Of a DNA stretch of 59,038 nucleotides, positions 11,001 to 18,306 are shown one piece after another. Made by a program: the position numbers and the translations under genes. The DNA is from Vicinamibacteraceae bacterium. Its GTDB lineage: Bacteria; Planctomycetota; Phycisphaerae; Phycisphaerales; UBA5793. The notes under the pieces were generated by a model. The model made no database searches. It saw nothing but the letters and a program-made list of their open reading frames with translations, and was not told the origin of the DNA. The stretch is taken from the NCBI GenBank assembly GCA_011525805.1, contig WYBR01000011.1, forward strand, positions 1-59,038, written 5' to 3'. Each line of letters begins with the position of its first letter. The first letter of the stretch is position 1.

Positions 11001-11219
11001 ATGCTGAAACTCGCCGACTATGACGAGCCGCAACCGAAGCGCCGCCGCAAGGCGCCGCGTCTCATCGCGGGGATGCACTTCTGCGCGTGCGGGCAACCGA
11101 TGACCGGCGATCCACCGCAGTGCTTTGACTGCGGGCTGGCGGTGATCCCCTTCCCCTCGATACGGCGGTCCTCGCCGGAACCGACGACCCCCCACAACTC
11201 ATGGAGGCCAGGAGCATGA
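11001..11219 (+). CDS. Small zinc-ribbon protein A
   Basis: This 72-residue protein starts 3 bp after the integrase stop, with AAGGTGGG as ribosome site. It has a basic N-terminus (PKRRRKAPR) and a CxC...CxxC knuckle (FCACGQPM ... QCFDCGLAVIPFP), likely binding one zinc. It resembles the next gene's product in the segment ending CxxCGLA-I-P-P, so the two may be diverged duplicates. The function is unknown; by position it may help the integrase or regulate transcription. Confidence 0.6.
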   Translation: MLKLADYDEPQPKRRRKAPRLIAGMHFCACGQPMTGDPPQCFDCGLAVIPFPSIRRSSPEPTTPHNSWRPGA

Positions 11220-11416
11220 GCGCGACCATCCAGGAGCAACGGGAAACCTCGGAAGTGATCCCCACGGTCTGCGGCGTCTGCGGCGGCCGCATGGAGTGGC
11301 GGGCGCCCTTCGCGGTCTGCGCCGAGTGCGGCCTGGCGATCCCGCCGCGGCCCGTGATGACCGAATCGACAACGCGGCCAACGCCGGCGGCCGCTCTCAA
11401 CGCCGGTGGTAGGTGA
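11216..11416 (+). CDS. Small zinc-ribbon protein B
   Basis: This 66-residue protein overlaps the previous stop (ATGA-type overlap). ATG 11216 is preferred over 11201 because GGAGGCCAGGAG then acts as its ribosome site. It has a four-Cys ribbon, VCGVCGGRM ... VCAECGLAIPPRP, and a Thr/Ala/Pro-rich tail. The function is unknown. The shared CGLAIPP-type segment links it to zinc-ribbon protein A. Confidence 0.6.
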   Translation: MSATIQEQRETSEVIPTVCGVCGGRMEWRAPFAVCAECGLAIPPRPVMTESTTRPTPAAALNAGGR

Positions 11417-11439
11417 ACCCCAACATGAAAGGTGGAACC

Positions 11440-11979
11440 ATGTACAGACGACCGATCAGACTCTCAGACATCGAGATGGAAGGCGCTCACTATGAACAGA
11501 CGGGCCTGCGCGTCGTCGCCTGTGATGCTGACGCGATTCGTCTCTGGCGTGAACTCGGCGGAGTGGCCTTCAACACGGACAAGGCGTTCATCGAGCGTGT
11601 CGAGACCGACCGCTACGCCCCCGACCTGCCGCGCGGCACGCTGCTGCTGTGCATCGACGACCACTGCCACATCGATGAAGGCGACCTCAGTTTCTTCATG
11701 GGCAAGGGCGCTGAGGCGGCGCTCCTGTACGTCAGCATCGGCGACAATGGGGAGGAAGTCTTCACTCCGCCCGGCGCTGTGGAGGCGCTGCAAGACCTGT
11801 TCGACATCGACGACAACCGGACGTATTGCAGCATTCTCCTGCCCGGCGAGGATGGCAAGCCGTCGATCTACCTGCCGGCGAACCGCTACGCCCGCGCCGG
11901 CTTCGAGTCGGCTCCACCCCTGCCGACTGAACAGGGTGGCCGAGCCGAGGCCCTGAAGCCCCGACTCGCGACGGCCTGA
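11440..11979 (+). CDS. Unknown acidic element protein
   Basis: It is 179 residues from ATG 11440 (MYRRPIRLSDIEMEG), which has AAAGGTGG upstream; in-frame starts at 11413 (GTG) and 11425 are possible but lack a good ribosome site. The protein is acidic, with no signal peptide or membrane segment. The clusters DDHCHIDEGDLSFFMG and LFDIDDNRTY hint at a compact alpha/beta domain. I do not recognise the family. The position in the early, regulatory half of the element suggests an accessory protein. Confidence 0.65.
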   Translation: MYRRPIRLSDIEMEGAHYEQTGLRVVACDADAIRLWRELGGVAFNTDKAFIERVETDRYAPDLPRGTLLLCIDDHCHIDEGDLSFFMGKGAEAALLYVSIGDNGEEVFTPPGAVEALQDLFDIDDNRTYCSILLPGEDGKPSIYLPANRYARAGFESAPPLPTEQGGRAEALKPRLATA

Positions 11980-12090
11980 TAGCATCCCACGGCCAACCGG
12001 CCGCCGACGGGCGGCCGGGCGATCCGGCGCCGGCGCGGTTTCCACCTACGCCGCGTCGGCCCGGATCGCACTCTCGAAAGTAGGGACACA

Positions 12091-12591
12091 ATGACGAAGC
12101 ACATCGACCACACAGAGTCGCGGAAGATCATGCAGGAGCGGCTGCTCGCCGCGGCGTCGATCGAGGACATCGCCGAGGCCCTCACAGACGTATGGGAGTG
12201 CTACGAGCCGCAAGCCGACACACTGGCCGAGGCGGAACGCGATCGACTGCTCTCCCTCGGGCTGGCGATCTGGCGCATGCAGGAGGCGGTGCGGGTCGGA
12301 TCGCCGAAGGCGATCGCGGTGGCGCTCATGGAGGTCGGCGCGCGGCTGCAATCCCTCGAGGCATGGCCGGAGGTTGCCCCGAGTCAGGCACAGCGCGAGG
12401 AACTCAACTCATGGCGGGCCGGCCGCAAGCAACTGCGAGACGCGATCCGCGCGGTCAGAAACCAGCATGCGAACTGGAGCAATGAGCGAATCTTGAGGCA
12501 CTTTCGGAGCGATCAAACGCTGCTCGCGCGCTTCCCGAAGTCGCCCGGGAAGGACACAGTGAGGCGGGCACTGGCCGCGCCCAGCGGCTGA
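12091..12591 (+). CDS. Unknown helical element protein
   Basis: This 166-residue, mostly helical protein starts at ATG 12091 behind an AGGGA site. The first half (about 10-95) is Ala/Glu/Leu-rich. The last 50 residues (WSNERILRHFRSDQTLLARFPKS then DTVRRAL) resemble a helix-turn-helix or DNA-binding tail of the kind found in phage replication accessory proteins, but I cannot place it in a family. It is followed by a terminator-like hairpin. Confidence 0.6.
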   Translation: MTKHIDHTESRKIMQERLLAAASIEDIAEALTDVWECYEPQADTLAEAERDRLLSLGLAIWRMQEAVRVGSPKAIAVALMEVGARLQSLEAWPEVAPSQAQREELNSWRAGRKQLRDAIRAVRNQHANWSNERILRHFRSDQTLLARFPKSPGKDTVRRALAAPSG

Positions 12592-12617
12592 GCGAAGCGG
12601 CAATCGCAGATTTTCCG

Positions 12618-12648
12618 GCGGCGCAAGTCAGACCTGCGCCGCTTTCTT
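12618..12648 (+). terminator. Rho-independent-type terminator within the element
   Basis: GCGGCGCA (12618-12625) pairs with TGCGCCGC (12635-12642) and is followed by TTTCTTG. It separates the integrase-side genes from the replication genes and suggests two transcription units. Confidence 0.6.
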
Positions 12649-12706
12649 GCGCGGAACGGCCCGAGACTGATTGACGGCGATGCACAACGCGCGTCAAACT
12701 CTCGGC

Positions 12707-13027
12707 ATGACCGACAAGCAAGCAATCCAATCGGAGTACCTCTCCCTGAACGAAGTCTCGGCGATGCTGCCCGGCCGACCGGGGACCGGTGCGATCTGGC
12801 GATGGTGCCGCCGCGGCGTGAAGAGCCGCAGCGGCGAGCGCATCAGACTCCAGCACGCGCGGGCCGGCCGCAAGATCGTCGTCCAGCGTGGCTGGCTCGA
12901 TCGTTTCCTCAGCGACCTCGCAGCCTCCGACATGCCCGTGCTGGAGCGGGCAGCCTCGCCGGCGCCGAACCCCGAGCATGAGCGGGCCGTCGATGACCTC
13001 CGCCGTCGCGGTGTCGCGGTGAACTGA
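12707..13027 (+). CDS. DUF1580-like DNA-binding protein
   Basis: It is 106 residues from ATG 12707; starts at 12680 and 12671 (TTG) are alternatives, and none has a clear ribosome site. The core YLSLNEVSAMLPGRPGTGAI then WRWCRRGV resembles the helix-turn-helix of DUF1580/excisionase-like proteins common in planctomycete mobile elements: a SLxEAAxxLP helix, a Trp-Arg-Trp recognition helix and a beta wing ending KIVVQRGWLDRFL. It may act as excisionase or repressor. Directly upstream is a 12-bp motif (12682-12693) that recurs before the other HTH gene. Confidence 0.65.
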   Translation: MTDKQAIQSEYLSLNEVSAMLPGRPGTGAIWRWCRRGVKSRSGERIRLQHARAGRKIVVQRGWLDRFLSDLAASDMPVLERAASPAPNPEHERAVDDLRRRGVAVN

Positions 13028-13031
13028 AAAA

Positions 13032-13066
13032 ACGCCGCGCGAATCTTGGGTGATGGCGCGCGGCGT
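13032..13066. promoter_or_regulatory. Strong hairpin before the 43-residue ORF
   Basis: ACGCCGCGCG (13032-13041) and CGCGCGGCGT (13057-13066) form a perfect 10-bp stem. The A run before it makes a terminator on the minus strand. On the plus strand it ends one base before the GGAG ribosome site of the small ORF, so it could also control translation. Confidence 0.5.
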
Positions 13067-13079
13067 GGAGATCAATTCC

Positions 13080-13211
13080 ATGAAGCATAGGCAGACCAAA
13101 AAGAGCACGGGACTCTCACGCGAAGCGATCTGGTTTCGGCAGAGGATTGAGGAGGTCCGCCGACGCCGCCGACTGATGGCGCTGATCCGGCTGACGGGAT
13201 GGCGCCGGTGA
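13080..13211 (+). CDS. Small basic protein (43 residues)
   Basis: ATG 13080 has GGAG 10 bases upstream and the frame runs to a stop at 13211, overlapping the replication gene start (13199) by 13 bp. The product is very basic (MKHRQTKKSTGLSREAIWF then RQRIEEVRRRRRLM). Such a coupled leader ORF could set translation of the replication protein, or the peptide itself could bind nucleic acid. There is no homology evidence, so it may be chance. Confidence 0.4.
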   Translation: MKHRQTKKSTGLSREAIWFRQRIEEVRRRRRLMALIRLTGWRR

Positions 13212-14863
13212 CAAACGCGACCGCCACCATTCTCGCCGCCTGGGCTGAGCGCCTCGGCGTCTCCGATGAGACGCTCCAATGCCTCGGCTGCACCCTAGAC
13301 GGCGCCGGCAATCTGCGCTGGCCCGAGCGCGACGCCGATGGAGCGATCATCGGGTACTCCACCCGCTTCGACGACGGCAGCAAGAAGGCTGACGCCGGCG
13401 GGAAGAGGGGGCTGTGCTATTGCTCCCCGCTCCACCCTTACGCCGGCACCTCGCCGGATCAGCCGATCATTCTCGTGGAGGGGCTGAGCGACACCGCCGC
13501 GGCGACCGACCTCGGCTTCGACGCGATCGGCCGGCCGTCGGCGACGGGCGGCAATGCGCTCCTCGCGCCGCTCGTGAAGGACCGCCACGTCTGCATCCTC
13601 GGGGAGAATGACTCAGGAGCGGGCAAGGCCGGCGCCGAGAAGTGCGCGAACGAACTGCATGGGCAGGCGGCGAGCGTGAGGGTGCTCTTCCCGCCGGCCG
13701 AGCACAAGGATCTGCGGGCGTGGGTGGCCGCCGCCGGCCTCGACGTGGTGCGCCGCCACCTGGCGACGTTGATCGACGACTCGCCGCTCTGGAAGCCGCC
13801 CGAGCAGACGGGCGTGAGCATGAACGGCAAGGCGCGGGCGCCCGTGATCCGCCGCCTCGCCGACGTGGCGCCCGAGGCGATCGAATGGCTCTGGCCCGGT
13901 GTGATCGTTACGCGGGGCATCACCGGGATCGTCGGCGAGCCTGGCGAGGGCAAGAGCCTCTTCAGTGTGGACCTCGCGGCCCGCGTCTCAACCGGTGCGG
14001 GATGGCCCGATGCGCCCGGGCGCTACTTCGCGCCGCGCGGCGTCCTGCTCATCACGGCCGAGGACGCCCTGGCGAGCGTGGTGCGCCCGCGCCTCGACGC
14101 CGCCGGGGCCGACTGCTCACGCATCAATGCCCTTGACGCGGTGAAGGTCCGCGGCGAAGACGGCAAGCCCGTCGAGATGGCCTTCGACCTCACCGACATC
14201 GACGTGATAGAAGCGGCCGCCGACCGCACCGATGACCTCGGGCTCATCATCATCGACCCGTGGACGGCATTCCTGGGCAAGGCCAAGAGCAATGACGTCG
14301 GGGACACTCGGGCGCTCATGCGCCCCCTGCATCGACTGGCCGAGCAGCGGAACATCAGCATTGTGATCGTTTCGCACCTGCGCAAGGGCGAAGGCCGCGC
14401 CCTGCATCGGGCGGTCGGGTCGATCGGTTTCGTCGCCGCGGCCCGACTCGCATGGGGCATCACCCGCGACCGCGAGCACCCCGACGTCTTCCGCCGACTG
14501 ATGCTGCCGCTCAAGAGCAACTACTCCCCCGACAGCCGCGGCTTCGCGTACAGGATCGCGCCGCCAACGAACGGGCAGCACCCTCGCCTCGAATGGGAGG
14601 TAGACCGAATCGACGTGCCCGCCGATGACCTGATGAGCGGAGCCGCGGCGAAGCCCGGACCCGATCCCGATGAGCAGGATCGGGCCTGCGAGTGGTTGAG
14701 GACGGCCCTGTCCTCCGGTCCGCGCAAGGCCGCAGATGCGCTCGAGGAAGCACGAGAGGTTGAGTGCATCAGTCACCAGACACTCAAGCGCGCGCGGAAG
14801 ACGATCGGCGTCCAGGCGTACCGCCCCGAAAACCCCGGCCCGTGGTGGTGGCGACTCCCATGA
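13199..14863 (+). CDS. Toprim/RecA-like replication protein (primase-helicase type)
   Basis: This 554-residue protein has a Toprim-type region (IILVEGLSDTAAA near residue 92 and CILGENDSGAGKAG near 132). A RecA-like AAA_25 ATPase follows, with Walker A GEPGEGKS near 247, Walker B LGLIIIDPW near 348 and a VSHLRKGEG sensor-like loop near 397. The C-terminus (about 490-554) looks like a winged helix (ISHQTLKRARKTIG). This is the layout of RepA/primase-helicase proteins of plasmids, phages and satellites, so I infer it unwinds and primes the element origin. No catalytic primase palm domain is clear before the Toprim part. Confidence 0.8.
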   Translation: MAPVTNATATILAAWAERLGVSDETLQCLGCTLDGAGNLRWPERDADGAIIGYSTRFDDGSKKADAGGKRGLCYCSPLHPYAGTSPDQPIILVEGLSDTAAATDLGFDAIGRPSATGGNALLAPLVKDRHVCILGENDSGAGKAGAEKCANELHGQAASVRVLFPPAEHKDLRAWVAAAGLDVVRRHLATLIDDSPLWKPPEQTGVSMNGKARAPVIRRLADVAPEAIEWLWPGVIVTRGITGIVGEPGEGKSLFSVDLAARVSTGAGWPDAPGRYFAPRGVLLITAEDALASVVRPRLDAAGADCSRINALDAVKVRGEDGKPVEMAFDLTDIDVIEAAADRTDDLGLIIIDPWTAFLGKAKSNDVGDTRALMRPLHRLAEQRNISIVIVSHLRKGEGRALHRAVGSIGFVAAARLAWGITRDREHPDVFRRLMLPLKSNYSPDSRGFAYRIAPPTNGQHPRLEWEVDRIDVPADDLMSGAAAKPGPDPDEQDRACEWLRTALSSGPRKAADALEEAREVECISHQTLKRARKTIGVQAYRPENPGPWWWRLP

Positions 14864-14983
14864 GCACAGGTCCAAGTTACATTCAGGCTAACCGCGATTC
14901 CAGTGTAGAAACGCACCTTTAGGGGGCAGAGGTCCAAGACGGCCATATATAGAGAACCTGGCCCTCTGCTCCCCTGACCGACC
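14864..14983. other. Candidate replication origin downstream of the replication gene
   Basis: The longest spacer in the middle of the element carries a direct repeat AGGTCCAAG (14868-14876 and 14930-14938). It also has a 12-bp stem with one bulge (AGGGGGCAGAGG at 14921-14932 with CCTCTGCTCCCCT at 14963-14975), and the loop contains the AT-rich ATATATAGAGAA. Satellite elements often keep their origin next to the primase-helicase gene. The assignment is inference. Confidence 0.4.
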
Positions 14984-15313
14984 ATGCTGAGCACCACTCC
15001 AAACATCATTGGCGCGATTGAATCCGCCGCCCTCAGCCTGCGGTGCGGCGGCGATCCGCGCGTGGCGATCGAACGCCTGGACCTCGCCATGCGGATGCTC
15101 GCCGGCGTCGATCCCGGCGCCGTCGGCGAGTGCGCGGCCAATGAGCAGAGCATCCTCTCGGCCCGCAAGGTGCGCGACCTCGGCCGCCGCACTCAGCGGG
15201 GCAGCCGCGTTTCCGCGTCAAAAACGAAGGTACTCCCAGCCGGGGGTAGGCGCGCGGTGGCGAACGCGAGGCCCGCGCTTCCGCCAGACACTCCAACCCA
15301 ACCCGAGGGCTGA
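14984..15313 (+). CDS. Unknown small element protein
   Basis: This 109-residue protein starts at ATG 14984 with no strong ribosome site and ends immediately before the ATG of the zinc-ribbon gene at 15314. The N-terminal half is helical (IGAIESAALSLRCGG then AIERLDLAMRMLAG), and the C-terminal half is Arg/Pro-rich and probably disordered. I do not recognise the family. Confidence 0.55.
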   Translation: MLSTTPNIIGAIESAALSLRCGGDPRVAIERLDLAMRMLAGVDPGAVGECAANEQSILSARKVRDLGRRTQRGSRVSASKTKVLPAGGRRAVANARPALPPDTPTQPEG

Positions 15314-15526
15314 ATGAGCATTGAGCCTGCAAAACAAGAGGAATCATTGGGTTTCGTACGAGTGCGAGTGCCTTCGTGCCCGACATGCAAGGTGCGGATG
15401 TACGTCGCCAGCAGCCGGCGCATCGGCCGAACTGACAGCGCGGTGCGATTCTGGAAGTGCCGCAAGTGCGGCGCGACCGACAAGACCACCGGCGCGGCGC
15501 GGCCGCTCAACGTTACAGCCAAGTAA
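15314..15526 (+). CDS. Small zinc-ribbon protein C
   Basis: This 70-residue protein directly abuts the previous stop. It has SCPTCKVRM ... FWKCRKCGATDKTT, a four-Cys ribbon resembling transcription-factor-type zinc ribbons, so it probably binds nucleic acid. It is the third zinc-ribbon gene of the element. Confidence 0.65.
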   Translation: MSIEPAKQEESLGFVRVRVPSCPTCKVRMYVASSRRIGRTDSAVRFWKCRKCGATDKTTGAARPLNVTAK

Positions 15527-15568
15527 ACGACACCGCACAACGCGCGACAGCGCGCGGTAGGATGCAGC

Positions 15569-15832
15569 ATGGCGACGCGAACCATCACAAACGCGAGCAA
15601 GGTGCTGAAGGTGAACCTCAGCGATCCGCGCCAACTGGCCGACCGGCCGACTTTGAGCGTGAGCGACCTCGCCGCCATGCTCGAAACGAGCGAAGGGTAC
15701 ATCCGCAGCGAGATTCGCGCCGGCCGCCTGGAGGCCTTCGAGATCGCCGGCGGCTGGCGCACCACGTCAAGCGCGGTGGCCGCGTGGCTGGCCTCAAAGC
15801 GCATCGCCCCGAAGAAGACCATCGCACTGTGA
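15569..15832 (+). CDS. HTH excisionase-like DNA-binding protein
   Basis: This 87-residue protein starts at ATG 15569 (AGGA 7-8 bases upstream). LSVSDLAAMLETSEGYIRSE then IRAGRLEAFEIAGGWRTTSS is a MerR/excisionase-type winged helix (HTH_17). By position just before the capsid gene, with which it shares a GTGA overlap, it may regulate the structural genes or act as Xis. Confidence 0.75.
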   Translation: MATRTITNASKVLKVNLSDPRQLADRPTLSVSDLAAMLETSEGYIRSEIRAGRLEAFEIAGGWRTTSSAVAAWLASKRIAPKKTIAL

Positions 15833-17853
15833 AACGCCGCCCCATCCACCTTCGCGCCCCCGGTGATTCGACGCTCCAGGTCGATCGTGAAGCGGGCATC
15901 ATCCGGGGCGCGAGCGTGATTGCGGCCGGCCCGGCCCTCGGCCACGGCTTCGAGGTCGATGACGTGATGCTCCGCCAGGTGGCGCGGCATGCGCTCGGCG
16001 GCGTGCGCGTCGGCTTCACCCACGGCGCCGACGATGACCTCGAAACCCGCGTCGGCACACTCCGCAACCCCCGCCTGGACGGCAACCGCGTCCGCGCCGA
16101 CATCGCATTCGGTTCGTACTCCAAGTCAACCCCGAAGGGCAACCTGCACGACTACCTGCTCGCGCTCGCCGACGAAGCCCCCGAGTCCCTCGGGTTGTCC
16201 ATCGTCTTCGAGCCGGCCGACTTTGAGCGGCGCGACGGCAAGTCATTCGCCCGCGTCGCGCGGCTCGCCCGCGTCGATTTCGTCGGCGATCCCGCGGCCA
16301 ACCCGCGCGGTCTCCTCTCAACCCCCAACGAGGATCCCAACGTGAAAGTAACGAAAGAACTCCGGGCCGCGCTCGCCGCCCGAGGACTCGTCAGCCTCGA
16401 AGCGACCGACGAAGAGGCGCTCGCATTCGTCAAGTCCATGATCGCCAGCGCCCAGGGCGTCGGCGAGGGCGGCGACGGTGGTGACGGCGACGGCAGCGGC
16501 AGCGGCGGCGACGGCGGCGCCATGTCCACCGGCGTCAAGGCCGGCGTCGCCCTGGAGCGCAAGCGCGTCGCGCACATCCGCGGCGTCGCCCGCCAATTGC
16601 AACTCGGCGACGGATGGGCCCAGCAGCAGATCGCCGGCGGCTTCGAGATCGCCGCAGTGAACGACAACGCGATCAAGACACTGGAGCAGCGAACTATGGG
16701 CGGCCGCTTCAACCCCGGCGACCTGCACATGACGCGCGAGCCGGGCGACGGCCTGCGCGAAGCGTTCATCGACAGCATCGGCCTCAAGCGCGGCCAGAAG
16801 ATCGACAAGCCGCACGCCCGCGTCCGCGAACTCCAGGGCCGCTCGCTCCATGAGCAGTGGCGGTACTACCTGGAGCGCTCCCTCGGCGTCGATTGCACCG
16901 GCCTGGGCGCGGCCGCGCTGATGAAAGCGGCCTGCGACCCGCGTGAGTTTGCGAAACTCAGCGGCGGCGTCGTGGGGCACAGCACGAGCGACTTCCCGTC
17001 CATCCTCGCCGACTCCCTCAACAAGACCCTTCGCGCCGAGTACATGCTCCGGCCCGCCACGTGGCGCTTGTGGGCGGCGCAGAAGATGGCGCCGGACTTC
17101 AAGCAGGTGAGCCGCGCCATGCTGGCCGATGCGCCCGTGCCGCTGCTCACCGCCGAGGGTGCGGAGATTCAGCACTGCACCATCGGCGACTCGCGCGAGG
17201 TCTACACCCTCGGCACCTACACTCGCCAGTTTGCACAGACCTGGCAAAGCCTCGTTAACGATGACCTCGGCGCCTTCGACGGCCTGGAGCGTCGCCTTGT
17301 CCTGGCGGCACGCGCGATCGAGGATGACCTCGCCTACGCGCCGCTCACCGGCAATCAGACGATGACCGAGGATAACGTCGAACTGTTCCACACCACCCAC
17401 AACAACATCATCACGGGCACCAACTCCGGCCCGCCGAGTGTGGCGCAACTCGGCGCCATGCGACAACTGCTCGCGCGGCAGCAGGGCCCGGGCGGCAACT
17501 TCCTCAACCTCCAGGCGAAGGCGGTGCTGTGCCCCGTGGGGCTGCTCACGCTGGTCGAGCAACTCGTCATGTCCCTCGTCGATCCGGCGAAACAGAACGA
17601 CGCGGCGAATCCCGACTGGGTTCGGGCGCTCGTCCCCGTCGGCGATCCGCGCCTGGACCTTGACGACGCGACGAACTGGTATGTCGTGAGCGGCGACATC
17701 GACACCGTTGAGGTCTGTTTCCTCGAGGATGAGCCGGTGCCCGTGGTCGAAACGGACCAGGCGTGGGACGTGCTCGGCGTGCGCTACCGCGTCCGGCACA
17801 GCGTCGCGGCCCGCGCCATCGACTACCGCGGCCTCGCGCGAAACGATGGATGA
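15829..17853 (+). CDS. Prohead protease-major capsid protein fusion
   Basis: The real start is GTG 15829, which overlaps the upstream TGA (GTGA), giving 674 residues; the upstream open extension is antisense-like. Residues 1-165 resemble a phage prohead serine protease, with His65 (RVGFTH), Ser124 (ESLGLSIVFEP) and the VDFVGDPAANPRGLL ending as candidate active-site and fold markers. A Gly/Asp-rich linker (211-230) follows. The remainder matches Mu gpT-like major head proteins, notably VNDDLGAFDGLERR near 475 and a GNQTMTEDN ... LFHTTHNN stretch near 515. The protein would build and process its own capsid. Confidence 0.85.
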   Translation: MKRRPIHLRAPGDSTLQVDREAGIIRGASVIAAGPALGHGFEVDDVMLRQVARHALGGVRVGFTHGADDDLETRVGTLRNPRLDGNRVRADIAFGSYSKSTPKGNLHDYLLALADEAPESLGLSIVFEPADFERRDGKSFARVARLARVDFVGDPAANPRGLLSTPNEDPNVKVTKELRAALAARGLVSLEATDEEALAFVKSMIASAQGVGEGGDGGDGDGSGSGGDGGAMSTGVKAGVALERKRVAHIRGVARQLQLGDGWAQQQIAGGFEIAAVNDNAIKTLEQRTMGGRFNPGDLHMTREPGDGLREAFIDSIGLKRGQKIDKPHARVRELQGRSLHEQWRYYLERSLGVDCTGLGAAALMKAACDPREFAKLSGGVVGHSTSDFPSILADSLNKTLRAEYMLRPATWRLWAAQKMAPDFKQVSRAMLADAPVPLLTAEGAEIQHCTIGDSREVYTLGTYTRQFAQTWQSLVNDDLGAFDGLERRLVLAARAIEDDLAYAPLTGNQTMTEDNVELFHTTHNNIITGTNSGPPSVAQLGAMRQLLARQQGPGGNFLNLQAKAVLCPVGLLTLVEQLVMSLVDPAKQNDAANPDWVRALVPVGDPRLDLDDATNWYVVSGDIDTVEVCFLEDEPVPVVETDQAWDVLGVRYRVRHSVAARAIDYRGLARNDG

Positions 17854-17865
17854 TTCATGTCGGAC

Positions 17866-17899
17866 CCCGGGCGCGGCACTTCGCGGCGCCGCGCCCGGG
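17866..17899 (+). terminator. Strong hairpin after the capsid gene
   Basis: CCCGGGCGCGGC (17866-17877) and GCCGCGCCCGGG (17888-17899) form a perfect 12-bp stem, followed by TGTCTCTTTC. It starts 12 bp after the capsid stop codon. It may attenuate read-through into the last two genes or protect the capsid mRNA 3' end. Confidence 0.65.
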
Positions 17900-17937
17900 T
17901 GTCTCTTTCACCCCGCCGCGAACATGGAGCCGCGACC

Positions 17938-18306
17938 ATGCTCATCATCGACTTCGACCCCAAAGCAACCGCCCGCGTCGTCGCCATGCTTCAGGAGCAG
18001 CAGCCGGACGTAAGCACCCTCCTGAACGCCGCGGCGGTGAATGTGATCGCCGCCTGCGAGCAGGTCATGCGCGAGCGGCCGGTGTCGGCGTCCGATGAGC
18101 AGGAAGAGGCCCGTGCCGGCGCCGTCCTCGAAGTGGGGATCGGGTGCGTCCGCTGGATCATCGACGCCCATCGCCGCAACGTGCAAGGGAAACTCCCCGC
18201 CGACTTCCAGGCGATGACCGTCGAGGCGGCGCTCGAAGCCGATGAACTCGGCCGGGACATCGTGCGCTTCCGCCCATTGGAGATCCAGAAGACAGGCGGT
18301 GAATGA
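17938..18306 (+). CDS. Unknown structural-region protein
   Basis: ATG 17938 (MLIIDFDPKATARVVAML) has GGAG upstream and gives 122 residues. The open frame to 17857 crosses the hairpin and is unlikely to be translated. The protein is helical and acidic, without recognised motifs. Its place between capsid and tape-measure-like genes suggests a head completion or tail assembly role, which is inference. It overlaps the next gene by ATGA. Confidence 0.6.
   Translation: MLIIDFDPKATARVVAMLQEQQPDVSTLLNAAAVNVIAACEQVMRERPVSASDEQEEARAGAVLEVGIGCVRWIIDAHRRNVQGKLPADFQAMTVEAALEADELGRDIVRFRPLEIQKTGGE

Noticed and set aside
11762-12351. Minus-strand open frames within the element
   Set aside because: They are Arg-rich shadows; gene direction, ribosome sites and overlaps all support plus-strand genes.
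15457-15828. N-terminal extension of the capsid fusion frame
   Set aside because: It is Arg/Gln/His-rich and out of phase with the HTH gene at 15569; the GTG at 15829 with a GTGA overlap is a better start.
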